Shown here: positions 51,963 to 60,458 of the stretch, in pieces
Layout of the letters: each line of letters starts with the position of its first letter
Position numbering within the stretch: position 1 is the first letter of the stretch
Origin: DSVZ01 sp964568145
Lineage (GTDB): Bacteria > Verrucomicrobiota > Verrucomicrobiia > Limisphaerales > J093
Assembly (NCBI GenBank): GCA_964568145.1
Contig: CAZMOZ010000006.1
Span: forward strand, 143,897 to 207,896
Direction of reading: 5' to 3'
DNA length: 64,000 nt
The notes under the pieces: model-generated
Seen by the model: the letters and a program-made list of their open reading frames with translations, nothing else
Databases searched by the model: none
What the model was told of the DNA's origin: nothing
Made by a program: the position numbers and the translations under genes

Positions 51963-53054
51963 TCAGACCAGCCCCGCCGTCTCGGGGAAGCCGCACAGGA
52001 TGTTGAAGGCCTGCACCGCCTGGCCGCTGGCGCCTTTCACCAGGTTGTCCTCGGCGCTCATCACCAGCAGGCGGCCGGTGCGCGGGTCCACGCGCCAGGC
52101 GATCTCGACGACGTTCGTGCCGACGACGTTCTTGGTGTCCGGCAGCGCCTTGCCTTCCAGCAGCCGCACAAACGGCTCGTCGTTGTAGGCCGCGCGGTAG
52201 CATTCCGCCACGCGTTCGGCCAGGGCGGCGGCGGCTTCCACGCCGCGCGCGTCCATGGCGGGGGTCAGGTACAGCGTGGTGAGGATGCCGCGGTTCACCG
52301 GGATCAGGTGCGGCGTGAACTGAAGCGTTACCGGCCGGCCGGCGGCGATGGACAGTTCCTGCTCGATCTCGGACAAATGCCGGTGCTTGGGCATGCCGTA
52401 TGGCCGCACGCTTTCGTTGCACTCGACGAACAGGTAGTCGAGCTCCGCCTTGCGGCCCGCGCCGCTCACGCCGCTGAGCGAGTCCGCGATCACGCCGTCC
52501 GGCTGGGTCAGGCCGGCGCGCAGCAGCGGGATCACGGGCAGCAGGATGCTGGTCGGGTAACAGCCCGGCGAGGCGACCAACGCCGCGCCGCGGATGGCGT
52601 CGCGGTAAACCTCCGGCAGGCCATAGACGGCCTTGGCCAGCAGCTCGGGCGCGGGGTGGTCGTGGGCGTAAAACTCGCGGTACACGGCGGCGCTGCGCAG
52701 CCGGAAATCGGCGCTGAGGTCAATCACCTGCGCGCCTTCGCGCAGCAGCGGCACGGCGAATTCCGCCGCGACGCCGTGCGGCAGCGCCAGGAAGAACACC
52801 TGCGCCTGGCGCGGCAGCAGTTCGAGGTTCGGCTCGCAGAAACGCAGCGCGCGGGCGCGCGGGTGGCTGGCAAACTTCGGGAACACCTGCGCCACGGTCT
52901 GGCCGGCCTGCTGGCGCGAGGTGACCACGGCCAGTTCCGCGAAAGGGTGGTTCAGCAGCAGGCGCACCAGTTCCTCGCCGGAGTAGCCGGACGCACCGAC
53001 GATGCCGACCTTGACCCGCGCCGCGGGCCCGGCGGCATGTGAGGGTGAATTCAT
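51963..53054 (-). CDS. argC: N-acetyl-gamma-glutamyl-phosphate reductase
   Basis: A 363-residue product from the ATG at 53054. The NADP-binding start is VKVGIVGASGYSGEELVRLL; LALPHGVAAEFAVPLL and VIDLSADFRLRSAAVYREFY follow. The catalytic Cys lies in ALVASPGCYPTSILLPVIPL; the substrate-binding part has DSLSGVSGAGRKAELDYLFV, CNESVRPYGMPKHRHLSEIE and PVNRGILTTLYLTP. It catalyses the third step of arginine synthesis. No other arg genes are adjacent. The upstream region carries a heptanucleotide array. Confidence 0.95.
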   Translation of the reverse strand: MNSPSHAAGPAARVKVGIVGASGYSGEELVRLLLNHPFAELAVVTSRQQAGQTVAQVFPKFASHPRARALRFCEPNLELLPRQAQVFFLALPHGVAAEFAVPLLREGAQVIDLSADFRLRSAAVYREFYAHDHPAPELLAKAVYGLPEVYRDAIRGAALVASPGCYPTSILLPVIPLLRAGLTQPDGVIADSLSGVSGAGRKAELDYLFVECNESVRPYGMPKHRHLSEIEQELSIAAGRPVTLQFTPHLIPVNRGILTTLYLTPAMDARGVEAAAALAERVAECYRAAYNDEPFVRLLEGKALPDTKNVVGTNVVEIAWRVDPRTGRLLVMSAEDNLVKGASGQAVQAFNILCGFPETAGLV

Positions 53055-53120
53055 GTCTCGATGGGCGGGAAACCGCCCGGTGCGCGACAGGGTGCGAACG
53101 CCGGGGCCGCTTGGCAAGCG

Positions 53121-53225
53121 GGACGGGGGCGGGGGGTGCTGGACTGGGGTACGAAGCCCGAGGTTCGTGGCTCGAGGGAAGCGGACGCCTGATGCCGGAT
53201 GCCGGCTTTCGGACTTCGGACTTCT
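53121..53225. repeat. Heptanucleotide array upstream of argC
   Basis: Fifteen consecutive 7-bp units in one phase: ggacggg/ggcgggg types, then gcccgag, gttcgtg, gctcgag, then gatgccg twice, then gctttcg, gacttcg, gacttct. The order gttcatg-type, gatgccg-type, gacttcg-type resembles the arrangement in the arrays at 24874 and (reversed) 43113. It lies 67-171 bp before the argC start codon. The rest of 53055-53437 has no gene. Confidence 0.75.
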
Positions 53226-53437
53226 CGGCTGCGGGCCGCGCCGCCCGCGTCACGGCCACAGACGGGATCGCCAACGCAACCACAAGTGGCACGGACAAAC
53301 TCTCCAAGCCGTCCTGTCAGGCAGGTCGTTGCCGGCGGGAATCTGAAACGCGCGAGGTGGCGATGCCGCGTCCAGCTTGCGCTTTCGAGCGCGGACTCTA
53401 GGCTCGCCGCCAAGATATGCCCCGATTCGCAGATTCC

Positions 53438-54844
53438 ATGAAAACCGGCTCTTCCCTCACTCAAACCCGTCGTTGCTTTCTCGCCACCTCCGGCACCGCA
53501 GCGGCCGCCTTCGCGCTCGCGCCCGCCGCCATTTTGGGTCGCGCCGGCGAGAAGGCGCCCAGCCAGAAACCGGCGCTCGCGGGCGTGGGCGTGGGCGGCG
53601 TGGGCTTCGGGCAACTGGCGGAGCTCGAACAGGAAGGCTTCCAGATCGCCGCGCTGTGCGACGTGGACGACGCGTACGCGAAGAAGGCCTTCGACAAGTG
53701 GCCGCAGGCGCGGCGTTACCGTGACTTCCGCGAAATGCTCGCCGCCGAAGGCGACCGGATTGACGCCGTCTATTGCGGCACGCCGGACCACACGCACGCC
53801 TTGATCGCGCTGGCCGCGTTGCGGCGCAAGAAACACGTCTGCTGCGTGAAGCCGCTGACCCGCACCGTGCATGAGGGCCAGGCGCTGCTCGCCGCGGCGA
53901 GGGCGGCGGGCGTGGCCACCCAGATGACCGCCGCGCCGCACACCACCGAGGAACCGCGCCGCCTCCTCGAATGGCTCGACGCCGGTCTGCTCGGCGCGGT
54001 GCGCGAGGTCCACATCTGGAGCAACCGCCCCGTCTGGCCGCAAGGCATGTTGCGCCCGCCCGGCGAAGACCCCGTGCCCGCCTCGCTCGATTGGAAGCTC
54101 TGGCTCGGCCCGGCGCCGGCACGGCCGTTCAAGGACAGGTGGCCGGCCGGCAGCTACCCGCTCGCCCAGCTCAAGGCCAGCGTGGACTGGATCGCGCAGT
54201 ACAACGGCGTGTACCACCCGTTCAATTTCCGCGGCTGGTGGGATTTCGGCACCGGCGCGCTCGGCGACATGGGCTGCCATCATTTCAACCCGGTGATGAA
54301 GGCGCTCCAGCTCGGCCCGCCCGGCCGTATCGAGGCCACAGCCACCAAGGTCACCGCCGAGACCGCGCCGCTGGCGGCGATCGTGACGTACGATTTCCCG
54401 GCCCGCGGCAGCCGCCCGCCGGTGCGGGTGGTCTGGTACGACGGCGGCCTGCAGCCGCCCCGGCCGGTCGAACTCGACGAGCCGCTGCCCGAGGAAGGCG
54501 CGATCTACCTCGGCGACGAAGGCCGGCTGCTGTACTCATGGAAAGGCGCGCAGTTCCTGTCGCCGAAGCTGGCGGCGCGGGCTAAGGACGTGCCCAAGAC
54601 GCTGCCGCGCCGGCCGGGCACCTGGGGCGAGTTTTACCAGGCCTGCGCCGGCGGCGAACCGGCCGGCTGCGCGTTCGACTGGGCGGTGCCGCTGACCGAA
54701 CTGGTGCTGCTGGGCAACATCGCCATCCGCACCGGCCGGCGGCTGGATTGGGACGCGGCGAAGCGGAAGTTCACGAACCATGAACCCGCGAACGCCCTGC
54801 TGGCCGAGCCGTATCATAACGGCTGGTCGCTGGAGGCGGTCTAG
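53438..54844 (+). CDS. Tat-exported Gfo/Idh/MocA-family oxidoreductase
   Basis: A 468-residue product from the ATG at 53438. The N-terminus TQTRRCFLATSGTAAAAFAL is a twin-arginine (RRxFL) signal, so the folded enzyme with its cofactor is exported to the periplasm. The nucleotide-binding fold has ALAGVGVGGVGFGQLAELEQ and IAALCDVDDAYAKKAFDKWP; the catalytic-region motif KHVCCVKPLTRTVHEGQALL replaces the classic EKP by VKP. Later come WWDFGTGALGDMGCHHFNPV and EAEGAIYL-like EEGAIYLGDEGRLLYS, typical of the secreted Verrucomicrobia/Planctomycetes branch. The substrate is probably a sugar or cyclitol derivative. Transcribed alone. Confidence 0.88.
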   Translation: MKTGSSLTQTRRCFLATSGTAAAAFALAPAAILGRAGEKAPSQKPALAGVGVGGVGFGQLAELEQEGFQIAALCDVDDAYAKKAFDKWPQARRYRDFREMLAAEGDRIDAVYCGTPDHTHALIALAALRRKKHVCCVKPLTRTVHEGQALLAAARAAGVATQMTAAPHTTEEPRRLLEWLDAGLLGAVREVHIWSNRPVWPQGMLRPPGEDPVPASLDWKLWLGPAPARPFKDRWPAGSYPLAQLKASVDWIAQYNGVYHPFNFRGWWDFGTGALGDMGCHHFNPVMKALQLGPPGRIEATATKVTAETAPLAAIVTYDFPARGSRPPVRVVWYDGGLQPPRPVELDEPLPEEGAIYLGDEGRLLYSWKGAQFLSPKLAARAKDVPKTLPRRPGTWGEFYQACAGGEPAGCAFDWAVPLTELVLLGNIAIRTGRRLDWDAAKRKFTNHEPANALLAEPYHNGWSLEAV

Positions 54845-54937
54845 CCCGAAAACCGAAGTTAGCCGTAGCGCAGCGCGTCCCACCCAAATGGGCCTTTTCA
54901 GCGCCGCCCGCCCAGTTACGCTGGAGACCGTAACGCC

Positions 54938-56383
54938 ATGCCGGATGCCACTCAGCCACCGCTCAGCGGCGCCAGCGTCCTCCTGGTCGAGGACGAGCCG
55001 CTGCTGCGCCGTCAGCTTGCCGCCTACCTCGAACGGCAAGGCGCCGAGGTCACCGCGGTCAGCCTACTGGCCGCCGCGCGCGAGGCGTTGACAGCACTGC
55101 CGTTCGAGTTCGCCCTGCTGGACGTGAATCTGCCCGACGGCACGGGCACTGACCTGCTCCGCGAAGGCGCGTTCTCGGCGAACACCGGCGTCGTGGTGAT
55201 GACCGCGGAAGGCGGCGTGGCCGGCGCGGTCGAGGCCATGAAGCTCGGCGCGCTGAGTTATCTCACCAAACCTTTCGAGCCCGGCGAACTGCTGCTGGTC
55301 TTTGGCCAGGTGCGCCGCGAACGCCAGGCCCGGCGCCGCGAGGAATACCGCCGCGACGATGCGTCGCTGAGCGACGGCGACGTGTTCTTCGGCCGGGGGC
55401 TGGCCGCGTTGCGCGCCCAACTGGACCGCATCCTGGCCGCCGACCGCCGGATGGAACGCGGCCTGCCGCCGGTGCTCATCACCGGCGAGACGGGCACGGG
55501 CAAGACGCTGCTGGCCCGCTGGCTGCACCGCGAAGGCCCCCGTGCCGGCCAGCCGCTGGTGGAGGTGAACTGCCCGGCCTTGCCCGAGACGCTGGCCGAG
55601 TCCGAACTCTTCGGCCATGAGCGCGGCGCCTTCACGGACGCCCGCTCGGCGCGCATCGGCCTGTTCGAGGCGGCGGACGGCGGCACGTTGTTTCTGGACG
55701 AACTCTCCAGCCTCTCGCCGCCCGTGCAGGCCAAGGTGCTGAAGGTGATCGAAGACGGCTGCCTGCGCCGCGTGGGCGGGAACAAACCGATTCCCGTGGA
55801 CGTGCGCATCATCGCCGCCTCGAACCGCGACTTGCGGATCATGGTGGCCGCCGGGCAATTCCGGGAAGACCTCATGCACCGGCTGGATTTGTTCCGGCTG
55901 CACCTGCCGCCTTTGCGCGAGCGGCCCGGCGATCTCCTGCCCCTGGCGGAGACGCTCCTACAACGCATCTGCCGTCGCCAGCGGCTGGGGCCGCGCCCCA
56001 TCAGCGAAGCGGGTCGTCGCCGCCTGGCCGCCTGGCCGTGGCCGGGGAACGTGCGCGAGTTGATGCATGAGATCGAGCGGGCGCTGGTGTTCGAGGACGG
56101 GCCGCTGGAGTTTGCCCATCTGGAGCGCCTGGCGGTTCAGGGCGCGACCGCTTCCGCCGCCGGTCTGCTCTCGGAGCAGTGGTTCAATCCGGCCTTTCGC
56201 TTCCCCGAAAGCGGCTTCTCGCTCGAGGCTGCCATTGACCGCCTCGTCCATCACGCCCTGGCCCAGGCCGGCGGCAACGTGTCCGCCGCCGCCCGGCTGC
56301 TGGGCGTGACCCGCGACGTGGTGCGCTACCGGCTGACGGGCAAAACCGGAGCCGGGAAAAGCGGTGGCAGCACCGGGGAATAA
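54938..56383 (+). CDS. Sigma-54-dependent response regulator (NtrC type)
   Basis: A 481-residue product preceded by a GGAGA ribosome-binding site. The receiver domain has VLLVEDEPLLRRQLAAYLER and phosphoacceptor Asp in FALLDVNLPDGTG. The AAA+ domain has Walker A GETGTGKTLLARWLH, the sigma-54 contact loop ESELFGHERGAFTDAR, Walker B DGGTLFLDELSSLSPPVQ and the arginine-finger region FREDLMHRLDLFRLHLPPLR. A Fis-type HTH (GGNVSAAARLLGVTRDVVRY) closes it. Its stop codon lies inside the first of two palindromes GGGGAATAATCCCC that precede a sigma-54 promoter, so it probably activates the next gene. The kinase at 58824 is the likely partner. Confidence 0.93.
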   Translation: MPDATQPPLSGASVLLVEDEPLLRRQLAAYLERQGAEVTAVSLLAAAREALTALPFEFALLDVNLPDGTGTDLLREGAFSANTGVVVMTAEGGVAGAVEAMKLGALSYLTKPFEPGELLLVFGQVRRERQARRREEYRRDDASLSDGDVFFGRGLAALRAQLDRILAADRRMERGLPPVLITGETGTGKTLLARWLHREGPRAGQPLVEVNCPALPETLAESELFGHERGAFTDARSARIGLFEAADGGTLFLDELSSLSPPVQAKVLKVIEDGCLRRVGGNKPIPVDVRIIAASNRDLRIMVAAGQFREDLMHRLDLFRLHLPPLRERPGDLLPLAETLLQRICRRQRLGPRPISEAGRRRLAAWPWPGNVRELMHEIERALVFEDGPLEFAHLERLAVQGATASAAGLLSEQWFNPAFRFPESGFSLEAAIDRLVHHALAQAGGNVSAAARLLGVTRDVVRYRLTGKTGAGKSGGSTGE

Positions 56384-56433
56384 TCCCCAACCTGCAAACG
56401 TCGGTTACCTCACTCGCCTGGGGAATAATCCCC
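56375..56433 (+). promoter_or_regulatory. Twin enhancer-type operator sites
   Basis: Two identical 17-bp sites GGGGAATAATCCCCAAC start at 56375 and 56420, 45 bp apart (about four helical turns). Each has the dyad GGGGA-ATAA-TCCCC. They lie about 90 to 145 bp upstream of a sigma-54 promoter, the usual distance for an enhancer-binding regulator. Site 1 overlaps the stop codon of the regulator gene. Confidence 0.75.
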
Positions 56434-56519
56434 AACTTGGACAAGTTCAACTTCAGGCCAGTGTGTCGGATGTCGGTTGGATCGTTCAGCCAAAGCGACT
56501 TGCGAACTTGGAGCGTGGC

Positions 56520-56535
56520 TGGCATGGGGCTTGCG
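56520..56535 (+). promoter_or_regulatory. Sigma-54 (-24/-12) promoter
   Basis: TGGCATGGGGCTTGCG matches the consensus TGGCACG-N4-TTGCW at all but two positions. The invariant GG and GC are exactly 10 bp apart. Predicted transcription start is near 56546, giving a leader of about 40 nt before the ATG at 56585. Confidence 0.78.
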
Positions 56536-56584
56536 TTTGGTCGCTCAGTTCGACGTTAACAACAACGATTAAACTGGAGACACC

Positions 56585-57274
56585 ATGAAATCCCTTAAAT
56601 CAGCACTGTTTGCCGCGTTGTTCGGACTGGGCTTGATGGCCGTGCCCATGTTCGCCAACGACGACGCCGGCAACGTGAATCCGCCAGACCAGCCGACGAC
56701 ACCGGAGCCGCCTGTCGTGGCCGACCCGCCGGTGACGCCCGAGCCGCCGGTCGAACCTCCGGTTGTTGAGCCGCCCGTGGAACCTCCGGTTGACCCGCCA
56801 GTAGTTGACCCGCCGGCGCAACCCCCGGTCGATCCCCCAGTGGTGGACCCGCCTGTGGTGACTGATCCTCCAGTGACTCCGGAGCCTCCAGTGGAGCCGG
56901 AGCCGCCTCAGGAACCGGGAAAACCTGGCAAGCCCGGCAGGCCGGAAAAGCCCGAGAAGCCGGAGCCGCCTCGCGGCCTGCCCCCGGAGATCAAGGACCT
57001 GATTGAGAAATTCCGCGCGGAGCATCATGCGGCCATGGAAGAGTGGCGGAAACTGGCGCGGCAGATGCGCGAGTCCACCAAAGAACAGCGCGAGCAATTG
57101 CGCGAGCAACTGCGCCAGATCCTCGCGGAGCAAAAGGAGAAACGCGAGCAGATCCGCGAGCAGATCCGGGAGCGCCTTGAACAACTGGCGAAGGACCTGC
57201 CCAATCGCAAGGAAGTGATCGAGGCCGCCAAAGAACAGCTTCGCGCCCAGAAAAAACACGCCAAGGGAGACTAA
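56585..57274 (+). CDS. Secreted proline-rich (PPV-repeat) coiled-coil protein under sigma-54 control
   Basis: A 229-residue product with a good ribosome-binding site (GGAGA, 5 bp spacing). Residues 1-25 are a signal peptide (FAALFGLGLMAVPMFA). Residues 30-125 are a low-complexity run of PPV/PEPP/VDPP units turning into Lys/Pro-rich PGKPGKPGRPEKPEKPEPP. Residues 130-229 are a highly charged coiled coil (EEWRKLARQMRESTKEQREQ, REQLRQILAEQKEKREQIRE). A stiff proline stalk joined to a coiled coil suggests a periplasmic spacer between the outer membrane and peptidoglycan or a secreted fibre subunit. No family recognised. It has its own promoter and a strong terminator. Confidence 0.85.
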   Translation: MKSLKSALFAALFGLGLMAVPMFANDDAGNVNPPDQPTTPEPPVVADPPVTPEPPVEPPVVEPPVEPPVDPPVVDPPAQPPVDPPVVDPPVVTDPPVTPEPPVEPEPPQEPGKPGKPGRPEKPEKPEPPRGLPPEIKDLIEKFRAEHHAAMEEWRKLARQMRESTKEQREQLREQLRQILAEQKEKREQIREQIRERLEQLAKDLPNRKEVIEAAKEQLRAQKKHAKGD

Positions 57275-57275
57275 G

Positions 57276-57349
57276 GGCCTGTTTGGGAGAGGAACAGGCC
57301 ACAGGGCTACGACAGAGCAGGCGACGCGGCAGCGTCGCCTGCTCATTTT
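57276..57349 (+). terminator. Double hairpin terminator after the PPV-repeat gene
   Basis: A first stem GGCCTGTT/AACAGGCC (57276-57283, 57293-57300) starts just after the stop codon. A second, perfect 13-bp stem GAGCAGGCGACGC/GCGTCGCCTGCTC (57315-57327, 57332-57344) with a GGCA loop is followed by ATTTT. The second is a convincing intrinsic terminator. From 57350 to 57642 no gene is convincing although the barrel frame is open. Confidence 0.85.
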
Positions 57350-57642
57350 GGCCCGGCCCCGCCACGCGTTCAAAGCCGGGCTCGACGCCCACCGCCCGTC
57401 CCGGTAAACCGCACCCGGTCATGCGCCGTCCGCAGCCACCCGCAACGCGAGATCCGGCAGGGAAGCACACGCGCCTCGCGTGCCCTTTTACGCGCCCACA
57501 CGGAAAGCGGATCGGGGAAGCTCGCGTCCGGACTACCAGCGGTCCCGGCTTTGTCCAGGACGCCGGCCGCAAGGCGCGCCCGGGCGTCTCTGGGAACCGG
57601 CGCGCCCTCCAGTCCGGCTCTGCGGGCTCAACGCCCTCAGTC

Positions 57643-58827
57643 GTGTTCCCCGCCGCAACCGCTCGCCGCCGATGGCACGCGTGCTCCCGGGCGTTGGTTG
57701 CCTTGACGGCGCTGGCGGTGGCCACCGCCGCCGAACCGCCGTCCGATTCATCCGAAGCGCCTTTGACGGAAGAAGCCTTCATCGCTGAACTTCAGAGGCT
57801 GGCCATGCCCTCGGTCTGGACCACCGGCGGCAGTCTGCGCGCCGGCGGCGGCTACCGCGACAACGTGCTCCTCAGCAGCCTCAACCCGGTGGCGGCCGGC
57901 TTCGCGACCGCCGGCGGCGACTTCATGCTCAACCGCCTACCCACCGACGGCACCGAGGTGTCGGTGTTCGTGACCGGCGACTACACCTACTTTGTGGACG
58001 AGCCCGCCGCCGACCCGGAGGCGCTGATCCTCGCGCAAGGCGAGGTCAAGCGCGACCTGGGCCGCGCCTGGACCGCCGGTCTGCGCGGCCAGTACGTCTT
58101 CATCAACCAAGTCTTCGACGTGTCCGCGACCGAGGCGGACCTGAAGACTGTGACCGCGCGCGGCCACCTGATCTCGGCCATGCCGTCGCTGGCGCGCGAA
58201 CTGGGCCGGGGCTGGACCGCGACCGCAGCAGCGGACGGCTCGCGGCAGATTTTCGACGCGCCGCTGGACAATTACTGGGAAGCCATCCCCGCCGGGACGG
58301 TGCTCCGCAGGTTCGGCAAGCGGGCCGAAGCCGCGCTCACGTACCGGTACGACCGGCGCTGGTACGACGACCGCCCGCCGCTGGACGCCGCCGGCGCGTC
58401 GTTGCCGGGCAAGCTGCAGTTCGAGTCGCACGAGGTGGAGCTTCGCCCCCGCGTTTTCCTGGACGCCGCGCGGCGCTGGAGCACGCAGTTCCGGTTGGGC
58501 GCGCTGGTGAACCGCGACAACGGCGGCGGTTACTTCGACTACGTCCGTTACAGCGCGGCCGTGCAGCTCAAGTACCGGAGGGCGGACTGGACCGTGCGCG
58601 CCGAAGTCCGCTGGCGCGGTTACGATTACGACGTGCAGCGCGCGTCCGCGACCGACCCGGAACTCCGGTCCAAGACCGACTTCGGCTTCACGCTGCGCGG
58701 GGAGCGGCGGCTGGCGCGCAAGTGGACGGTGTTCGCCCAGTACGAGCGCGAGTCCAGCAACGACACGCTGCCGACGTCCGATTACGAGGCTAACACCGTG
58801 CTGGCCGGCATGGAACGGGAGCTATGA
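57643..58827 (+). CDS. Outer-membrane beta-barrel protein
   Basis: About 394 residues from the GTG at 57643, just before the export signal RALVALTALAVATAA. The open frame goes back to 57283 but reads through the terminator. After a short helix (LTEEAFIAELQRLAMPSVWT) the rest is alternating amphipathic strands rich in Tyr/Trp/Arg: SLRAGGGYRDNVLLSSLNPV, VFVTGDYTYFVDEP, LTYRYDRRWYDDRPPL, VELRPRVFLDAARRWSTQFR, FGFTLRGERRLARKWTVFAQ, ending DYEANTVLAGMEREL. This is like EpsL-type or other Omp85-independent barrels seen in exopolysaccharide loci. It overlaps the kinase start (ATGA), so the two are coupled. Confidence 0.72.
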   Translation: MFPAATARRRWHACSRALVALTALAVATAAEPPSDSSEAPLTEEAFIAELQRLAMPSVWTTGGSLRAGGGYRDNVLLSSLNPVAAGFATAGGDFMLNRLPTDGTEVSVFVTGDYTYFVDEPAADPEALILAQGEVKRDLGRAWTAGLRGQYVFINQVFDVSATEADLKTVTARGHLISAMPSLARELGRGWTATAAADGSRQIFDAPLDNYWEAIPAGTVLRRFGKRAEAALTYRYDRRWYDDRPPLDAAGASLPGKLQFESHEVELRPRVFLDAARRWSTQFRLGALVNRDNGGGYFDYVRYSAAVQLKYRRADWTVRAEVRWRGYDYDVQRASATDPELRSKTDFGFTLRGERRLARKWTVFAQYERESSNDTLPTSDYEANTVLAGMEREL

Positions 58828-60230
58828 ACGCCCCGCCTGAATCCACCCGCGCCGCGCGCTGGCAGGGCGGCGCGGCCATCGCCCTCACGCTGCTGGCCTT
58901 CGCGGCCGCCGTGCTCTGGGCGCGCCTCCAACTGGGCGCCCAGATGCGTGCCCACATTCTGGACCGGGACGCGGTGATCCTGCAGACGCTGGCCCAACGC
59001 GAGGCCGCCGAGGTCGCGGCCCAGGATTCCGCGCTGGATCTCGCCGAGCCGTCCGCGCAGTACGCCATGTTGCTGGGCATGGCCGACCTCACGAACATCA
59101 TTGCCGCGCGGCTGTTTGACGCCGACGGCCGGTTTGTGGCGGGCGTGCCGATCGAGGTCAAGGAAGCCGCGCTCGGCGAGGCCACGCTGGCGCAATTGCG
59201 CGCGCTCGCGCCGGTCACGCGCTTCCGCCCGGCCGCGCCGCGCCACGAGCTGTTTCTGTACCTGCCCGAGCTGGATTCGCCGCAGTCCGGGACGCTGGCC
59301 TGGGTCGAGGTCTATGTCCCGCTGTACACCGCGCAAGACCGGACGCTGCTCGGCGTCGCCCAGTTCATGCTGGAAGGCTATTCGCTCCGGCGCGAATTCG
59401 CCCGGCTGGACCGCCGGTTGAACCTGCAAAGCGTGCTGATCTTCGGCGTGGGCACGGTGCTGATCGTGGTGGGCTTGGGCTGGGCCTTCCGCCGGCTCGA
59501 GCGCGCCAACCGGTTGCTCGCCACCCGCACCGCCGACCTGCAACGCGCCAATCAGGCCCTGGCCGACGCCGCCAAGACTGCGGCCGTGGGCGCCGTGACC
59601 GCACACCTGATCCACAGCCTAAAGAATCCGGTGGCCGGATTACAGTCGTTCGTGGTGGCCCGGCAGGACGCCGCCGCGCCGGCCGAAAGCGAGGAATGGC
59701 GCGAAGCCCTGGCCGCCACGTGCCGCATGCAGAGCCTCATCCAGCAAGTGGTCCAGGTGTTGCGCGACCAGGAAAGAGCGCCGGCCTTCACGCTTACGCT
59801 CGCGGAACTGGCCGGGGCGGTCGCCGCGCAGACCCGGGCGCTGGCGGCGGGGCGGGGCGTGCGCTTCGAGACACGCTGCGAAGGCGAAAGCGCGCTGGAC
59901 AACCGCGTGGCCGGCCTGCTGCGGTTGATCCTGGCAAACCTGGTCCAGAACGCCATCGAGGCAACGCCGCGCGGCGGCGGCGTGGGTCTGGCATTGCGCG
60001 CGAACGGCTCCCAGGTGATTGCGGAGGTGCGGGACCAGGGCCCCGGCCTGCCCGAGCCGGTGCGGGCGCGGCTGTTTGAGCCGGTGCGTTCCACCAAGGA
60101 AGGCGGCTCGGGCATCGGCCTGGCAATCTCGCGGCAACTGGCGCAGCACCTCGGCGCGGAACTGATGCTGGTGTCCACGTCCGCGCAAGGCACTGTCTTC
60201 CGCGTCACGCTGCCGCGGGCCGGGGCCTGA
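58824..60230 (+). CDS. Membrane sensor histidine kinase (NtrB/ZraS-like)
   Basis: A 468-residue product. One helix near residues 18-36, an extracytoplasmic sensor of about 165 residues, a second helix near 205-225 (SVLIFGVGTVLIVVGLGWAF), a short coiled coil, HisKA with phospho-His in VTAHLIHSLKNPVAGLQSFV, and HATPase_c with LANLVQNAIEATPRGGG (N box), VRDQGPGLPEPVRARLFEPV (G1) and GGSGIGLAISRQLAQHLG (G2). The two-helix periplasmic-sensor layout matches kinases that phosphorylate NtrC-type regulators. It is coupled to the barrel gene and lies on the same strand as the sigma-54 regulator at 54938, its likely partner. Confidence 0.9.
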   Translation: MNAPPESTRAARWQGGAAIALTLLAFAAAVLWARLQLGAQMRAHILDRDAVILQTLAQREAAEVAAQDSALDLAEPSAQYAMLLGMADLTNIIAARLFDADGRFVAGVPIEVKEAALGEATLAQLRALAPVTRFRPAAPRHELFLYLPELDSPQSGTLAWVEVYVPLYTAQDRTLLGVAQFMLEGYSLRREFARLDRRLNLQSVLIFGVGTVLIVVGLGWAFRRLERANRLLATRTADLQRANQALADAAKTAAVGAVTAHLIHSLKNPVAGLQSFVVARQDAAAPAESEEWREALAATCRMQSLIQQVVQVLRDQERAPAFTLTLAELAGAVAAQTRALAAGRGVRFETRCEGESALDNRVAGLLRLILANLVQNAIEATPRGGGVGLALRANGSQVIAEVRDQGPGLPEPVRARLFEPVRSTKEGGSGIGLAISRQLAQHLGAELMLVSTSAQGTVFRVTLPRAGA

Positions 60231-60458
60231 CGGTCAAGCGGCGTGGCTCTGTAGCTTGGAGGGCAGGTAGCCGGCCTCTGGCTCAGAGGCCGGACGTGTC
60301 GCCCCTCGGCGAGGGGCGAACCACCTGAATTGCCGGGCTGACGGCCGCGCGCGGGCTTTTGGACTTCGCCAGTCCCCCGGGTAGCTGGCTTCAAGCCCCG
60401 CCGGCCCGCAGTCGGCCGTTGACCGGCTCGCGCCGGACGCCGATAAACCGCGGCGGTC
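60231..60458. other. Intergenic region containing a 77-bp repeat
   Basis: No gene. It holds copy B of the two-hairpin repeat (60260-60336). The promoter of the following gene should lie at 60340-60450; nothing convincing is visible. Confidence 0.4.
60260..60336. repeat. 77-bp two-hairpin repeat, copy B
   Basis: Starts AGGGCAGGTAGCCGG and ends AATTGCCGG, the same length as copy A at 31706-31782. Hairpin 1 has arms GCCTCTG/CAGAGGC with loop GCT; compared with copy A two base pairs are changed on both sides, so pairing is kept. Hairpin 2 (CGCCCCTC/GAGGGGCG, loop GGC) is the same as in copy A. The flanks CAGGTAGCCGG and GTGTCGCCCCTC are identical. Confidence 0.75.

Noticed and set aside
57283..57642. 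N-terminal extension of the beta-barrel protein
   Set aside because: It would translate through the terminator hairpins and lacks any export signal until residue 120.
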